In this document: positions 22,905-33,578 of the stretch, in pieces
How the letters are laid out: each line of letters begins with the position of its first letter
How positions within the stretch are numbered: position 1 is the first letter of the stretch
Program-made: the position numbers and the translations under genes
Assembly (NCBI GenBank): GCA_012184525.1
Contig: WOFQ01000002.1
Span: 620,001-684,000 of the forward strand
Direction of reading: 5' to 3'
Length of the DNA: 64,000 bases
DNA from: Xenoacremonium recifei
Lineage: Eukaryota; Ascomycota; Sordariomycetes; Hypocreales; Nectriaceae
The notes under the pieces: model-generated
The model's database searches: none
What the model saw: only the letters and a program-made list of their open reading frames with translations
What the model was told of the DNA's origin: nothing

Positions 22905-24149
22905 GTTTGCAGCTATCCGGTTTTCAGTCTCTGTCTAGGAGGCGGAACGCGACCCGAACGGCGCGATGCCTCGGAGCGAGGCTCTTGGCGAAGAGAGCGC
23001 CTACAGTGGCTTTGAAGGTGCTGCCCAGTGATGTCTCCCTGCCATCGGGCCGTGATGAATCGAAATACCGCAAGACAGCGCGGAAATCCAGGAAGCACCG
23101 GGGAACTTTGCGGCTAACTTATTCTTGCACATGAGACAAGACGGGCAGACGTTCGTTTCAGATCTACAGCCGCCGAAAGACTTGAGGTCGTCGCAGGATA
23201 ATGGTGTTGTTTCGCCAAATGAACAGGAAGAAAGGCCGATGAGTTACCAGGTCAGCCTTGTGGGGCGATTCGCGATGTTCCAGGGCCTACCCAAGGTTCG
23301 GAGTGCTGTCAGTATGTACCCGGAACCTGCAAGGAAGTAGACTAGGATTTATTACTGGGGGGAAGTGTGTTAGTAGATTCTCGAAATATTTTCACGAATT
23401 CTCTCTGTGCCTCTCTGTGATGTGGTGCTTTGCGGGGGCTGACGGAAAACTAAATCATGGCCTTCTTCATTTGTGCTGGTGATTAGCACACGTTGGACGA
23501 CATTGCACTTTTTGAAGCGGGCAGGCGCCTCATTTACCAGCAACTGCCCAGATAGGCCAGGTAGCTCCTGAACCTGGAAGGTACCTTACCTCCCTAATGG
23601 GGGTACCTTAGCAGTCGAGTCCAAGGGCTTTGTCTGCCTTGCCCCTTCCCCATTGGACTGCGTCAACTTTCTCCCAGCATCACCCTGGCTCAACCTCCAC
23701 ACAATTTATGCTCGGGTGTCAGTGCATCATCGAATCGGATTGTATCAACAATCAAGCAGCTCTGTCTATATAACGGCATCCAATTCTGTGCAAGTGGTCG
23801 CATCACGTCGTTTTGTCTCAACAGACTGAATAGGTGTCCGGAAGCGCAAAGCCGGCCCTCCGCCTCCCCACTTCCACGAGGTGACTTCACTGATCGCCGA
23901 GTGATCAAGCTCCAGTATCAACTCGTATCTAGCACCTCACTACGCCTCAATCACGACACTCGGCCGCCTATTTCGCCCCAAATCGTCAGAATATTACTGC
24001 TTTTAGGTCCTTCATCTCGGTGTAGCAGGGGTATATTTCACGGTTGCGCATCAGTTCAGAGGCATCACCGGCCCGCGAGATAAAACCGCCCTGCTCACAA
24101 CCACAAGTCAGAGATCTACCAGACTCAAAGCACTTGATTTGCTGAGCAC
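22905..24149. promoter_or_regulatory. Divergent intergenic region between the karyopherin and ampP genes
   Basis: This 1.2 kb region holds both promoters. It contains a perfect 10-bp palindrome AAGGTACCTT at 23578-23587 and a second GGTACCTTA copy about 20 bp further on. Small ORFs of 60-77 codons show no family. A gene is not supported. Confidence 0.5.
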
Positions 24150-26302
24150 ATGCCCCTTTGGACGGTGGCATCGCTACCTCGTACGCTTCAGAACCGGTGG
24201 CAGTCCTCCTTTTCGTTGCGTAGCGTAACCCGCTGCTTCTCATCCGCAGCTATGGCCAAGGTCGACACCAGCACGCGACTTTCCAGGCTTAGGGGCCTAA
24301 TGAAGGAACGCAACGTTCAAGTCTATAGTGAGTATTCGCGATCCAATTTCTACCGTATATTTCAAGCTGATGTCTTCGCAAATGACAGTCATTCCCTCCG
24401 AAGACAGTCACTCGTCTGAGTACATCGCAGCTTGTGATGCTCGAAGGGAGTACATTTCTGGCTTCACTGGGTCGGCCGGCTGTGCTGTCGTCACTCTTCA
24501 AGCTGCAGCCCTTGCTACCGACGGCCGCTACTTCAATCAGGCTGAAAAGCAGCTAGACGGCAATTGGACTTTACTCAAACAAGGCCTCCAGGATGTTCCA
24601 ACCTGGCAGGAATGGTCTGCTGAGCAGTCTTCAGGTGGCAAGAATGTCGCCGTCGATTCATCTCTCATATCTGGTTCCACAGCGAAGAAGCTAGCGGACA
24701 AGATACGCAAGTCTGGGGGCGCTGACCTTTTACCCCTTGATGAGAACTTGGTCGACCTTGTTTGGGGCGAGGACCGGCCATCTCGTCCACGCGAGCTAGT
24801 CAGTGTCCTCGCTGAGAAATTTGCCGGGAAGTCGGTCCAGAACAAGCTCGCCGAGCTTCGACAGGAGCTCGACAAGAAGCATTCGCCTGGGATTATCATC
24901 TCCATGCTCGATGAGATCGCCTGGCTGTTCAACTTACGCGGCAATGATATCCCATACAACCCGGTCTTCTTTTCGTACGCCCTTATTACACCAAATAATG
25001 CAACACTCTATATAGATGATTCAAAGCTCGACGGCGCCTGCAAAACACACCTGGCTGCCAATAACGTGGAGATCAAGCCCTACGAAGCTATTCTGGATGA
25101 AGCACGAGAGCTCCACGCCGCAGTTAAACGACGCAGCAAGGTTGATGCAACAGCCGAATCCGGGAACTTTTTGCTCTCGAGTAAGGGTTCTTGGTCTTTG
25201 AGACGTGCTCTAGGGGGAGAGTCGTCTGTTGACGAAATCAGAAGTCCGGTAGGTGACGCCAAGGCGATCAAGAATGAAGCCGAGATGGCCGGCATGCGAG
25301 CTTGTCACATCAGGGACGGCGCTGCTCTGATAGAATATTTTGCCTGGCTTGAAAATCAACTGGTCGCAGAGAAAAAGGTTCTTGATGAAGTGGAGGCAGC
25401 AGACAAACTGGAAGAGCTGCGCAAGAAGCAAAAGGACTTTGTCGGCCTTTCGTTCGGAACTATTTCTTCGACTGGAGCCAAGTAAGTCGTCCCTAACAGA
25501 TCTTCCCCAAAATATTGTGACCAGATTCAGCACACATACTAACGTGTCGTAGTGCTGCAGTGATTCATTATGGCCCCGAACGTGGCAATTGTTCAGTTAT
25601 CGATCCCGATAAAGTGTATTTGTGTGATTCAGGGGCGCAATATCTCGACGGCACGACAGACACCACTCGCACTCTGCATTTTGGGCAACCTACGGATGCT
25701 GAAAGGGAAGCCTATACCCTCGTTCTCAAGGGTCACATCGCCTTAGACGTGGCTGTCTTCCCTAAGGGCACCACAGGGTTCGCACTGGACTGTTTAGCTC
25801 GGCAACATCTCTGGGTAAGCCTCATTATTTCTCTGCTTAGCGAATATTGGGGGGAAAAACTAAGTATTTGTAGCAAAATGGTTTGGACTACCGACACGGG
25901 ACTGGACACGGTGTAGGGTCGTTCCTCAATGTTCACGAGGGTCCTATCGGTATTGGCACTCGCGTCCAATATGCCGAAGTCGCTTTGGCACCTGGGAATG
26001 TTTTGTCCAATGAGCCTGGATACTACGAGGATGGCCGCTTTGGCATACGCATTGAGAATGTTGTGATGGTGAAGGAGGTGAAGACTAAGCACACCTTTGG
26101 AGACAAGCCCTTTCTTGGGTTTGAGCACGTCACCATGGTCCCGTATTGTCGGAACCTCATCGACCCGACGATGCTCACTGAAGCTGAGAAGACCTGGCTC
26201 AATTCATACCATGCTGAGGTACTAGAACGGACGCGGAGTTATTTTGAGAATGATGGCTTGACTACGGAGTGGCTGCTTCGGGAAACAGCTCGGGTCGAGT
26301 AA
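24150..26302 (+). CDS. ampp: Xaa-Pro aminopeptidase P (M24B metallopeptidase)
   Basis: There are four exons, 24150-24327, 24389-25481, 25553-25814 and 25874-26302, encoding 653 residues, the normal length for fungal AMPP. The enzyme removes an N-terminal residue ahead of proline with a two-manganese centre. Two creatinase-like N-terminal domains come first (ACDARREYISGFTGSAG; DEIAWLFNLRGNDIPYNP). The catalytic pita-bread domain follows, with metal ligands visible in YLCDSGAQYLDGTTDTTRT (both Asp), GTGHGVGSFLNVHEGP (His), LSNEPGYY (Glu) and GIRIENVVMV (Glu). Residues 1-34 look like a mitochondrial presequence and Met35 (24252) starts a shorter cytosolic form. Its stop codon is only 20 bp from that of the FUN14 gene. 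Confidence 0.95.
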
Positions 26303-26322
26303 GAGGTAACTCAATTGCTGCT

Positions 26323-26892
26323 CTAGAGATGTACGAAGGCAGCAAGAATAAATGTGCACAGAAATGATGCCGTGAACCACGGTCGTCCTCGATAACGCAT
26401 CAGGATCGACTTCTCGCCCCATAACTTGTTTACCCCTGGCAAGCTGGACACATCCAACCCATATCGAGAGGCAATCTACGAAGCGTCAGTGGCTACCTAA
26501 GCAATGCATAAACAGGGGGGAACAGAGAGAGCTCACATGTAGCGAGAGCCCGATGAGGCCTGTAAGAAAAGCGATGGTACGGGAGAACAGAGCAACCACC
26601 AGTCCGACGCCAAACCCTTCCAATGGCATTGACTGTTAGCACTCGAGAAACGATCCATCAAGCGGAGGAACTTACCGGCAATACTACCGCTCGAGATCTG
26701 ACGAACTGTCTCCGTAGAAAGCCCCCTTGAGGGCGGTTGTGATTGATAAGATGCCATATTTGGGGCGCGTGAAGTAGACGTGTCGCATCGGATTCGAGGG
26801 TGATGGACGATGAGGGTTCCAATGCAAGTCGCAGGTCCTACGCCTGCGACCATGGCTCGAAATGCCGGTCGAGACCGGAGAAGTCGGTTCAT
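26323..26892 (-). CDS. FUN14-family mitochondrial membrane protein
   Basis: There are three exons, 26892-26676, 26616-26537 and 26475-26323, encoding 149 residues. FUN14 proteins sit in the outer mitochondrial membrane; FUNDC1 is a mitophagy receptor in animals, while fungal members are little studied. The family core is SIAG-FGVGLVVALFSRTIAF-LTGLIGLSLH, glycine-patterned paired helices, followed by IASRYGLD and a last hydrophobic helix FTASFLCTFILAAFVHL at the C-terminus. The N-terminus MNRLLRSRPAFRAMVAG is basic and could be a targeting signal. I see no clear LC3/Atg8-interacting motif. Assignment rests on the glycine-helix pattern and IASRYG motif. Confidence 0.78.
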
Positions 26893-27370
26893 CGTGTGGT
26901 CTGCACAGGTTTCTTCCTAGATCGTGGTTGTTGGAAAGGACGGTGGGCAGTATGAAGACGCGTGGTGGAAGTTAGTCCGATGCTAGCAGAATGTCTGACG
27001 TAGGTCTGGAGCAGGGAGGTATCCATTCGCCGAGTCCTGCACCCCGACAGTACACTGAGATGAAGGGAGATACATAGCAGACAAGCCATTGGCCGTCAGA
27101 CTTATTGCGCTTTTGGTCTGGTTTGCCATATGTCTCATTTATAGTGCAACATTAATAATTTGGTCTGCCAGAGCATCAAGCTCAAGCTCGACATTTCTCG
27201 CCCTCGTACGGTATAATGCAAAACAATTCATCCGCAACATCAGATCCCTCTTCGAGGATAAAGCCAATACCAAACACCCTCATCCTATTCGAGGACATGC
27301 CATACCTCGTTAATAACTCCAGACGCCAGACCATCCTTTCGCTACCCCGATCCCCCCTTAGGACATCATT
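26893..27370. other. Intergenic region between the FUN14 and CENP-A genes
   Basis: This 478-bp stretch holds the FUN14 promoter and the CENP-A 3' UTR, because both genes run leftwards. No gene was seen. Confidence 0.45.
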
Positions 27371-27905
27371 TTAGTAACCCCCTCCTCCCCAAATACCCCT
27401 TATCCTTCGCGCCAACTGGATATCCTTCTGCATAATAGTGACTCTCTTTGCATGTATAGCGCAGAGATTTGTGTCTTCAAAAAGATGGACCATGAATGCT
27501 TCGGCAGCTTCTTGAAGCGCTTGAATAGCTTGGCTTTGCCATCGCATCCCCTCTCCCCTCGGCCGTAATGTCAAAGCAATCTCTCGCACCTTTAAAGTGT
27601 TAATGGCCAATGCGCAATACGTGGTTTCATCGAAGAGCCAAACTCACAAGGCGCGCAAAGGGAAGCTTCAACAGCAGAAGCTTGGTACTGCTCTGATATT
27701 GTCGAATCTCCCGAAGAGCGACGGTGCCGGGTCGGTAACGGCGCTTGGCACGGACAGGCGCTGGGTCGCCAGCTGAAGTAGAGTTAGATACAGCTGTCCA
27801 AGCGATTGACATGAGGGCTCAAAGGGGTACAAGGAACGCACCTTGGACGTCGCTGCCACGCGACCGACGGGCTGCTGAGACGCCGGACTTTCTTCTGGGA
27901 GCCAT
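27371..27905 (-). CDS. cnpA: Centromeric histone H3 variant CENP-A (CnpA/Cse4)
   Basis: There are three exons, 27905-27842, 27772-27648 and 27589-27371, encoding 135 residues. CENP-A replaces H3 in centromeric nucleosomes and seeds the kinetochore. The histone fold is complete: RYRPGTVALREIRQYQSST (alpha-N), LLKLPFARLVREIALTL (alpha-1), QAIQALQEAAEAFMVHLFED (alpha-2), CAIHAKRVTIMQKDIQLAR (alpha-3). It is not canonical H3. The tail is short and lacks the ARTKQTARKS start; loop 1 reads RPRGEGMRWQ, longer than the KTDLRFQ of H3; and the C-terminus is RIRGIWGGGGY, the extended end typical of fungal CENP-A. Canonical H3 would keep FKTDLRF and end RGERA. Confidence 0.92.
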
Positions 27906-28687
27906 TGGTAAGGTATTGGGAAGAATAGCCTGGAGGACCTTTGTTGTGGACAAGACAAGTTCTCTCTCGACAGAGAATGCGACTCGAGCAAGTGTTGTCT
28001 GGGGAGCGAGAAGGCTGAAGCTTGTTGCGCTATCGACTCAACGACCTCGAGAAACGTGGATACCGAGACTACTCTGCGAGCTCCGTTTGAAAGGAGCTCC
28101 AACCGAAATTCGAAAAGCTCACGAACGACGAACAGGCAAAAACTCGGGTGGGATAGTGAATATTGTGTCGTTGATGATGCAAAAGAAGGAAAGAGGGTCG
28201 GTAATAGAAACTTGACAGCCACCCGGGCCATAACGAGGGTGCCGTGGAAGGCACGCGCGCTCCCCAGCCCCGCGATTTTTTAATTGATTTCCAGCTCTCG
28301 ACAAGCTCGACGCGTTTGGAACGCACCAGCCACATTTGAGCCAGCCACTCTCCCATTTACGGATAGTGCGGTCCGACTCCACTCTTTGCTGATACGGAGC
28401 ACGTACCGTCACCTCCGTAAGGTACTTCATTCAACTCAGGATGCTTATGTGGGTTCCCGTTGCAGGTTGATTCAGGCACTGTACGGAGGGCGGATACCTG
28501 AGTAAGCAGCCATCTCCATGGGGTTCCATTGCGGTACCTCACGCTACGACAGCGGCCAGCTTGCCTTTGTTCGATAGACCTATCATCACGATATTCCTTA
28601 GAACCTACGGTTCCTTACATTCCACCCTACCGTTTTCCATCTCGACGCTCCCGGCTTACCTGCACTCTCAATTGCATCCAAAACCCG
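27906..28687. promoter_or_regulatory. Divergent promoter between cnpA and the derlin gene
   Basis: This region of 782 bp must serve both start codons. A 156-codon ORF on the plus strand (27745-28215) runs antisense over cnpA into this region and has no family character. GTAAGGTAC/GTACGG words occur near 28417-28490. No separate gene is supported. Confidence 0.5.
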
Positions 28688-29489
28688 ATGGATCAAGTCA
28701 TGGATGGCGGGCTCCTACCCCTGGAGGCCTGGTTCTGGGAGATGCCAGTGTGCACCAGGTGGTGGACGACGGCGACAATCCTCATGAGCGCTCTGGTCCA
28801 GTGTCAAATGATGACACCTTTCCAGCTTTTCTACAGCTTCCGTGCCGTCTTTGTCAAATCACAGGTAACGGCTTCCCATAAACCCCGCCTTGCGTAGGAT
28901 GGGCATTCTTGCTGACAGCGGCTTATAGTATTGGCGACTTCTGACCACGTTCCTATACTTCGGCCCGTTCTCGCTCGACCTCCTCTTCCACGTCTATTTC
29001 CTTCAGCGATATGCGCGACTCCTCGAGGAGTCATCGGGCCGGTCCCCGGCACACTTTTCGTGGCTTCTTCTCTACGCCATGGCCTGCCTAATAGCTTTGT
29101 CTCCCCTCGTCTCCATGCCTTTCCTCGGCCACCCTTTGTCTTCGACGCTCGTTTACATCTGGTCGAGGCGGAACCCAGACACCAGACTCAGCTTTCTCGG
29201 ACTGGTCGTCTTTTCCGCACCCTACCTACCCTGGGTTCTCATGGGTTTCAGCCTTGTGATGCATGGCAACGTGCCCAAGGATGAGATCATGGGTGTCGTC
29301 ATCGGACACGTCTGGTATTTCTTTACCGACGTCTATCCACCTCTACATAATGGATCTCGACCGCTTGACCCTCCCAACTGGTGGAGGCGCATATTCGAGG
29401 GAGGAGTCCGAAACGATACAGCGAATGCAATTGACAACAACATCCTTGTTGCTGGCGCTCCAGATATCGCGCCGCAAGAGGTTCGGTGA
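28688..29489 (+). CDS. Derlin family protein (Der1/Dfm1)
   Basis: There are two exons, 28688-28864 and 28929-29489, encoding 245 residues. Derlins are rhomboid pseudoproteases of the ER membrane that move misfolded proteins towards the cytosol in ERAD. Diagnostic stretches are PVCTRWWTTATILMSAL, FQLFYSFRAVFVKSQYWRLL (the WR motif of loop 1), TTFLYFGPFSLDLLFHVYFL and GVVIGHVWYFFTDVYP (GxxxG-type helix). Six helices are expected. No rhomboid catalytic Ser is seen, as usual for derlins. The C-terminal tail after WWRRIFEGG is short and carries no clear SHP (p97-binding) box, so Der1-like behaviour is as likely as Dfm1-like. Confidence 0.92.
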
Positions 29490-30380
29490 CGTGGGAAGCA
29501 GAAACATGGGGTTTCTTGTTTATGATTATGCCTTGAGCTAGGAAAGACAATACTTTTGAGGATCGGCGTTTCAGGCACTGCATTGGCAAATGCTGGAGGG
29601 GTGAAGGTCCACGGCGATGGCTTCAGGTGTTCGGGAAATGGGAATGTCAAGAATTCATGAAACAATAATCTAGAGCCTCACGATCCTAGTCAAATACGAG
29701 GGTCATTGTATATTGTAGTCTATGCTGCCCTTTAGATGGAGGTAAGGAAACGCATCTAACATAGTGACTAAAGTTCATACGCCCCGGGTTAGAGGCCAAG
29801 AGCTGGCCTCTCCTAATCTCAGTCTCTACCTAACCCTATTGCTAGGGTAAATAGCTATAGCCTTCTATTAGAGATTCGGACGGTGCCTTGAATAACAGCT
29901 TTTATTCGGATTCAAGGTTCTTTCGGATATCTAGGAACAAAATCCAGTCAGACGACGGGAAGAGTGAAGCATCGCCGGTGGGGCTTGATGCTGGCCGTCA
30001 GCTCTAGCAAGTAGAAAGCGTCAATTAAGGGCCTAATGACGAGACTGCTGGGCCACATCGTACTGTACCTATTGCGCTATAGAAACTGAACCGCTCGATT
30101 AAGTACCTATACTCCATTCTGCTGCCGTAAGATTCATTACCAATACGGACCGTTCAGGTGGTTGAGCGTTCTGCTTCGTAGCTCAGAATCGCCGAAGCAT
30201 TGACGTCGCTCAGCCATTCAACTGCCCCGCGTGCGCGCGAGCAAGAAGAGAACTTTTCTTTCCTGAGTCATCCGCACTTCGACTTGATACCCAACCTACC
30301 TACTTAATTCTCCAACGTATATTCTCAATCACTGATTCTCGAATCTACCTCCGCCTCCCCACCCCTCAAGTGCTTTCACC
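29490..30380. other. Intergenic region upstream of acireductone dioxygenase
   Basis: This holds derlin 3' UTR and the downstream promoter. An 8-bp-arm hairpin (29791-29798 with 29804-29811, 5-nt loop) is present. The promoter-proximal 150 bp are C/T-rich. No gene was seen. Confidence 0.45.
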
Positions 30381-31019
30381 ATGCGAGCTTACAAGTACGA
30401 CAATTTGCCGGTCGGTCTCAATTCCCCCACCCCGCGCAAGTCTCGCTCGCCCTGGCGGAAGACTCACCAGCTCGTTAGGGCGACCAACGCCTACCTCACG
30501 ATTCTGGCAATGCCGTCGATACAGACGCGCTCCTGAAGCTCGGGGTGTATTACTACCATTTCCCCAGTGTCGCCGGCGTGGACGACCTCGCTGCGAAGCG
30601 CGGGTACAAGAACCGCGACGAGATCACCGTCTCACCAGAGAAGATGGGCGACGTGTACGAGGACAAGGTCAAGATGTTCTTCCAGGAGCACCTTCATGAG
30701 GACGAGGAGATCCGCTACATTCGCGATGGCCGAGGCTACTTTGACGTCCGAAGCAAGGACGACGATTGGGTGCGTGTGCAGCTGGAGAAGGATGACTTGC
30801 TCATTCTTCCCGCGGGCATATACCATCGCTTCACAACTGATGAGTCCAACGTACGGCAATTCTAACCTTATCCCGGCTCATTGACTAACCAGATGCCAGT
30901 ATGTACACGCCATGAGACTCTTTAAGGACGAACCAAAGTGGACGCCTTTGAACCGTGACCCTCAGCTTGATGAGAATGAGCATCGCAAGGAGTACGTCAA
31001 GCAATTCTTGGTACAGTGA
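30381..31019 (+). CDS. adi1: Acireductone dioxygenase (methionine salvage)
   Basis: There are three exons, 30381-30410, 30479-30850 and 30900-31019, encoding 173 residues. The enzyme oxidises the acireductone of the methylthioadenosine salvage pathway; the Fe form yields the 2-keto precursor of methionine plus formate. It is a single cupin. Metal ligands are visible as His81, His83 and Glu87 in HLHEDEEIRYIRDG and His126 in GIYHRFTTD. Other family marks are GYFDVR, LILPAGIYHRF and the C-terminal AMRLFKDEPKWTPLNR. The first exon encodes only MRAYKYDNLP and is supported by its perfect fit to the family start. Nothing is missing. Confidence 0.95.
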
Positions 31020-31689
31020 CGAAGCTGGCGGGACATGTAGCTATAAAAGATTGGTTTTAGAGCGTGATGGGTGATTGACTGCTTCTTCTTTCCCCTATCG
31101 CGGCTTTCTCCTCGAGTTTCTTTGTTCGTGAATGTCCACCTGCGCCTGTCCTAGAATTCCGGCAGCCATATCACCTTACAGCGCTGAGATCCCAAGCCAG
31201 CTAGATCTAATGGCGGTAATATACGCTTGGTAATAACTGTTGTGAGACTGGCGGGGAAACCTTGAATATCACCACCGCATGTACAGGGTAGTTTACGTTT
31301 AGGCCATCCCAGGGATGTTATGCTGATCTTGGAGAACCTGGAAACCCAGGTACCTTGCTTAACCGTATCTTTATGTCTAAAACTCAAAGAGTACCTGCAT
31401 GCTTGGATTAGGGAAATAACCAGTCACGAGAGAACGACGAAGCATCAAGTTCGGAAATTCTACGTCCCAAACTTTAGTAGGGAGTGTGTGCTGACCCCTC
31501 CTGAAGTAGCAAGCCCCTCTCCACTTTCCTGACTGTTGGTTCAACAAGGTCGGTCATATTACTTTCTATCCTCGACATCACTGCCTCCGGGCATGTTGAG
31601 AACATAAAAAGCCATCTGCTCAAACAACAACCCCCTCAGATCATCACTTCCCAAAGCCAACACTTAGTATTTCATGCATCCATATAAAC
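31020..31689. other. Intergenic region upstream of the SDR gene
   Basis: This is gene-free sequence of 670 bp with 3' UTR and promoter. Only short ORFs without family character were seen. Confidence 0.4.
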
Positions 31690-32808
31690 ATGGACACGCG
31701 CACCGAAGTTTCGGATGCCACCGATGCATCTAACAGATACCGTCCTCAACTCCCCTATAGTTGTGATCCTCCGGGATTGAATCAACGAACCGAACCGTTG
31801 GTCTGGGTCGTATGCCAAGCCCCAGTTGCAAGCCTTTTCGGGCCTCGGACTGACAGATGATTGCAGGTCTTCGGGGGCACGGGTCATATGGGCCGTTCGC
31901 TCGTCAAGAGTGCGTTGGCTCGGGATGATCTAGTGACATCGGTAGGCCACATCTCGGAGCCTCCCCGAGCAAAGACGGCAGAGTATCCTGAAAACTGCCT
32001 GCATGCAGTGTGCGAGGTCCGAACTCGCGAGTCTGTCCTTAAAGTGGTCGAGGACACGATCGAGCGGTTCGGGCGCATCGACATCGTCGCCAACTGTTCT
32101 GGCTACGGGGTGTTGGGGTCCTGTGAGGACCAATCTGAGTACGACCTGCGGAACCAATTTGACACCAACTTCATGGGCACTCTTCACATTATACAGGCCA
32201 CGCTGCCTTACTTCCGGCGACGGAATTGCGGGCGATATCTCATCTTTAGCTCGACATCGGGAGCCCTGGGAGTTCCCGGGATGGGACCGTATTGTGCCTC
32301 TAAATATGCCGTGGAAGGGCTCATCGAGGGACTCCTCTACGAAACACACCCCTTCAAAATCAAGGCAACCCTTATCGAACCAGGGCACGTTCGTCGCGAT
32401 GAGCCTGCAGCTCCGGACGACACCTCCTTGCCCACCTGGGGCCACTTCCTCATCAAGGCGCCCAGCTCTGTCTACAACTACCCAGAGTCACCAGCCTTGC
32501 ACCCTCAGAGAATGGTCCGGTGGCTACGAGATTCCCAACCTACCAGCGCCGTCAAGTGCGCCGAGCTGGTCTGGCAACTGGGACACTGCTCCTACCCACC
32601 TCTTCGGCTTCTGCTAGGCAGTTACGCTATTGAAAGTATACGTGACCGACTTAAATGTATCACTGAAGAGTTGGAAGATTGGAAGCATCTGAACTTTCCG
32701 ACAACGGAGGACGACGATGGCGATACTGGGAAAGATGACACAAAGGAGGATACTAAAGACAATGCAAAGGACGATACAAGGGACGATGCGAAGGAGGGAT
32801 CAGAATAG
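31690..32808 (+). CDS. Short-chain dehydrogenase/reductase with acidic repeat tail
   Basis: There are two exons, 31690-31806 and 31867-32808, encoding 352 residues. It is a classical SDR. The N-terminal 39 residues precede a modified dinucleotide loop, VFGGTGHMGRSLV, instead of the usual TGxxxGxG. The second strand turn is ANCSGYGVLG in place of NNAG. The catalytic Ser and YxxxK are intact in SSTSGALGVPGMGPYCASKYAVEG. IEPGHVRRD is the PG motif. The layout resembles fungal reductases acting on steroids, quinones or ketones, but the substrate cannot be read. The C-terminus, roughly the last 30 residues, is a highly charged tail of tetrapeptides such as DDTK and EDTK, encoded by a 12-bp repeat. 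The tail should be disordered and is not part of the SDR fold. Confidence 0.83.
32734..32805 (+). repeat. Six-unit 12-bp coding tandem repeat
   Basis: Six consecutive 12-bp units encode DDTK, EDTK, DNAK, DDTR, DDAK and EGSE immediately before the TAG stop of the dehydrogenase. The period is a multiple of three, so unit number can change without breaking the frame. Units are imperfect, so the array is not very recent. Confidence 0.9.
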
Positions 32809-33578
32809 AAATCTCCGCGAAGGAGACAGAAACGGAAGGTAGGCAAGCGAGGGCAAAGAGCAAATAGTCGTCTCGCGTGTGCACTATCGTCCTAGTTTGC
32901 CTCGCCCTCGGGGGCACAATATCTACGCAGTAGAATAGTTAATTACGGAGTACAGATACCATTTCCTTCAACCGGCACGGACTCTCTACTAATTTACGGC
33001 AAAACGCGTCTGAGGTGCTTTAAGCAGGCGGAGACTGACTACCTGCAGCAGCGCGAGCCCCCTGGCCAATGCGTTAGCGGCTCATCTCAGGTACTTTCCC
33101 CCCAAGCCTCGATACCTAGAAGAGCCCCACTTGAGCGCTGTTCTTCTCCTAAATTGGTGGCTGCCCCACGCCGAGGTGCCGATTGTTCAGTGCCTCTGAG
33201 CCCCCAGCAGGTACAGATCCTAGATGACTAAGGCAGCCCCCCTCGTATTCCCCCTTCTCCCTCATCTTCCAGGTTTTGCTGGGCTAAGCCATTCGCGAGT
33301 CGTGTCCTCGACTTTGTGCTCCATACCGCAGCGAAACCAAGGAGGGTCAAAAAACATCCATCCAGGGTCGACTCAACTTGTCCTCAGCATCATCACCCTC
33401 GTCGTCGTCGCCACTCTCGCTGATTCTGACGCGCTGACGGTGACTGCCACGAGCCTTCCCGCGTCCTTTCGCTAATCGTGCTGCCTACCTTTCTCGCCCT
33501 CCCTCGCTCCTTGGGAACTTTCCGACCCCTTTTACCAACTTCCTGTCGCTGCGCGTTACGCACGAGACCGCCGCCATC
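32809..33578. other. Intergenic region upstream of the GDP-mannose transporter
   Basis: This region contains TACGGAGTAC at 32944-32953 and a C/T-rich leader directly before the transporter. A small ORF (33224-33475, 83 codons, with a hydrophobic middle) may be an upstream ORF, but nothing else supports it as a gene. Confidence 0.45.

Noticed and set aside
27745..28215. 156-codon plus-strand ORF over the cnpA gene
   Set aside because: Antisense to well-supported CENP-A exons; basic and low-complexity with no family signature.
33224..33475. 83-codon ORF with a hydrophobic middle before gmtA
   Set aside because: It could be an upstream ORF in the leader, but there is no family match or conserved motif to support a gene.
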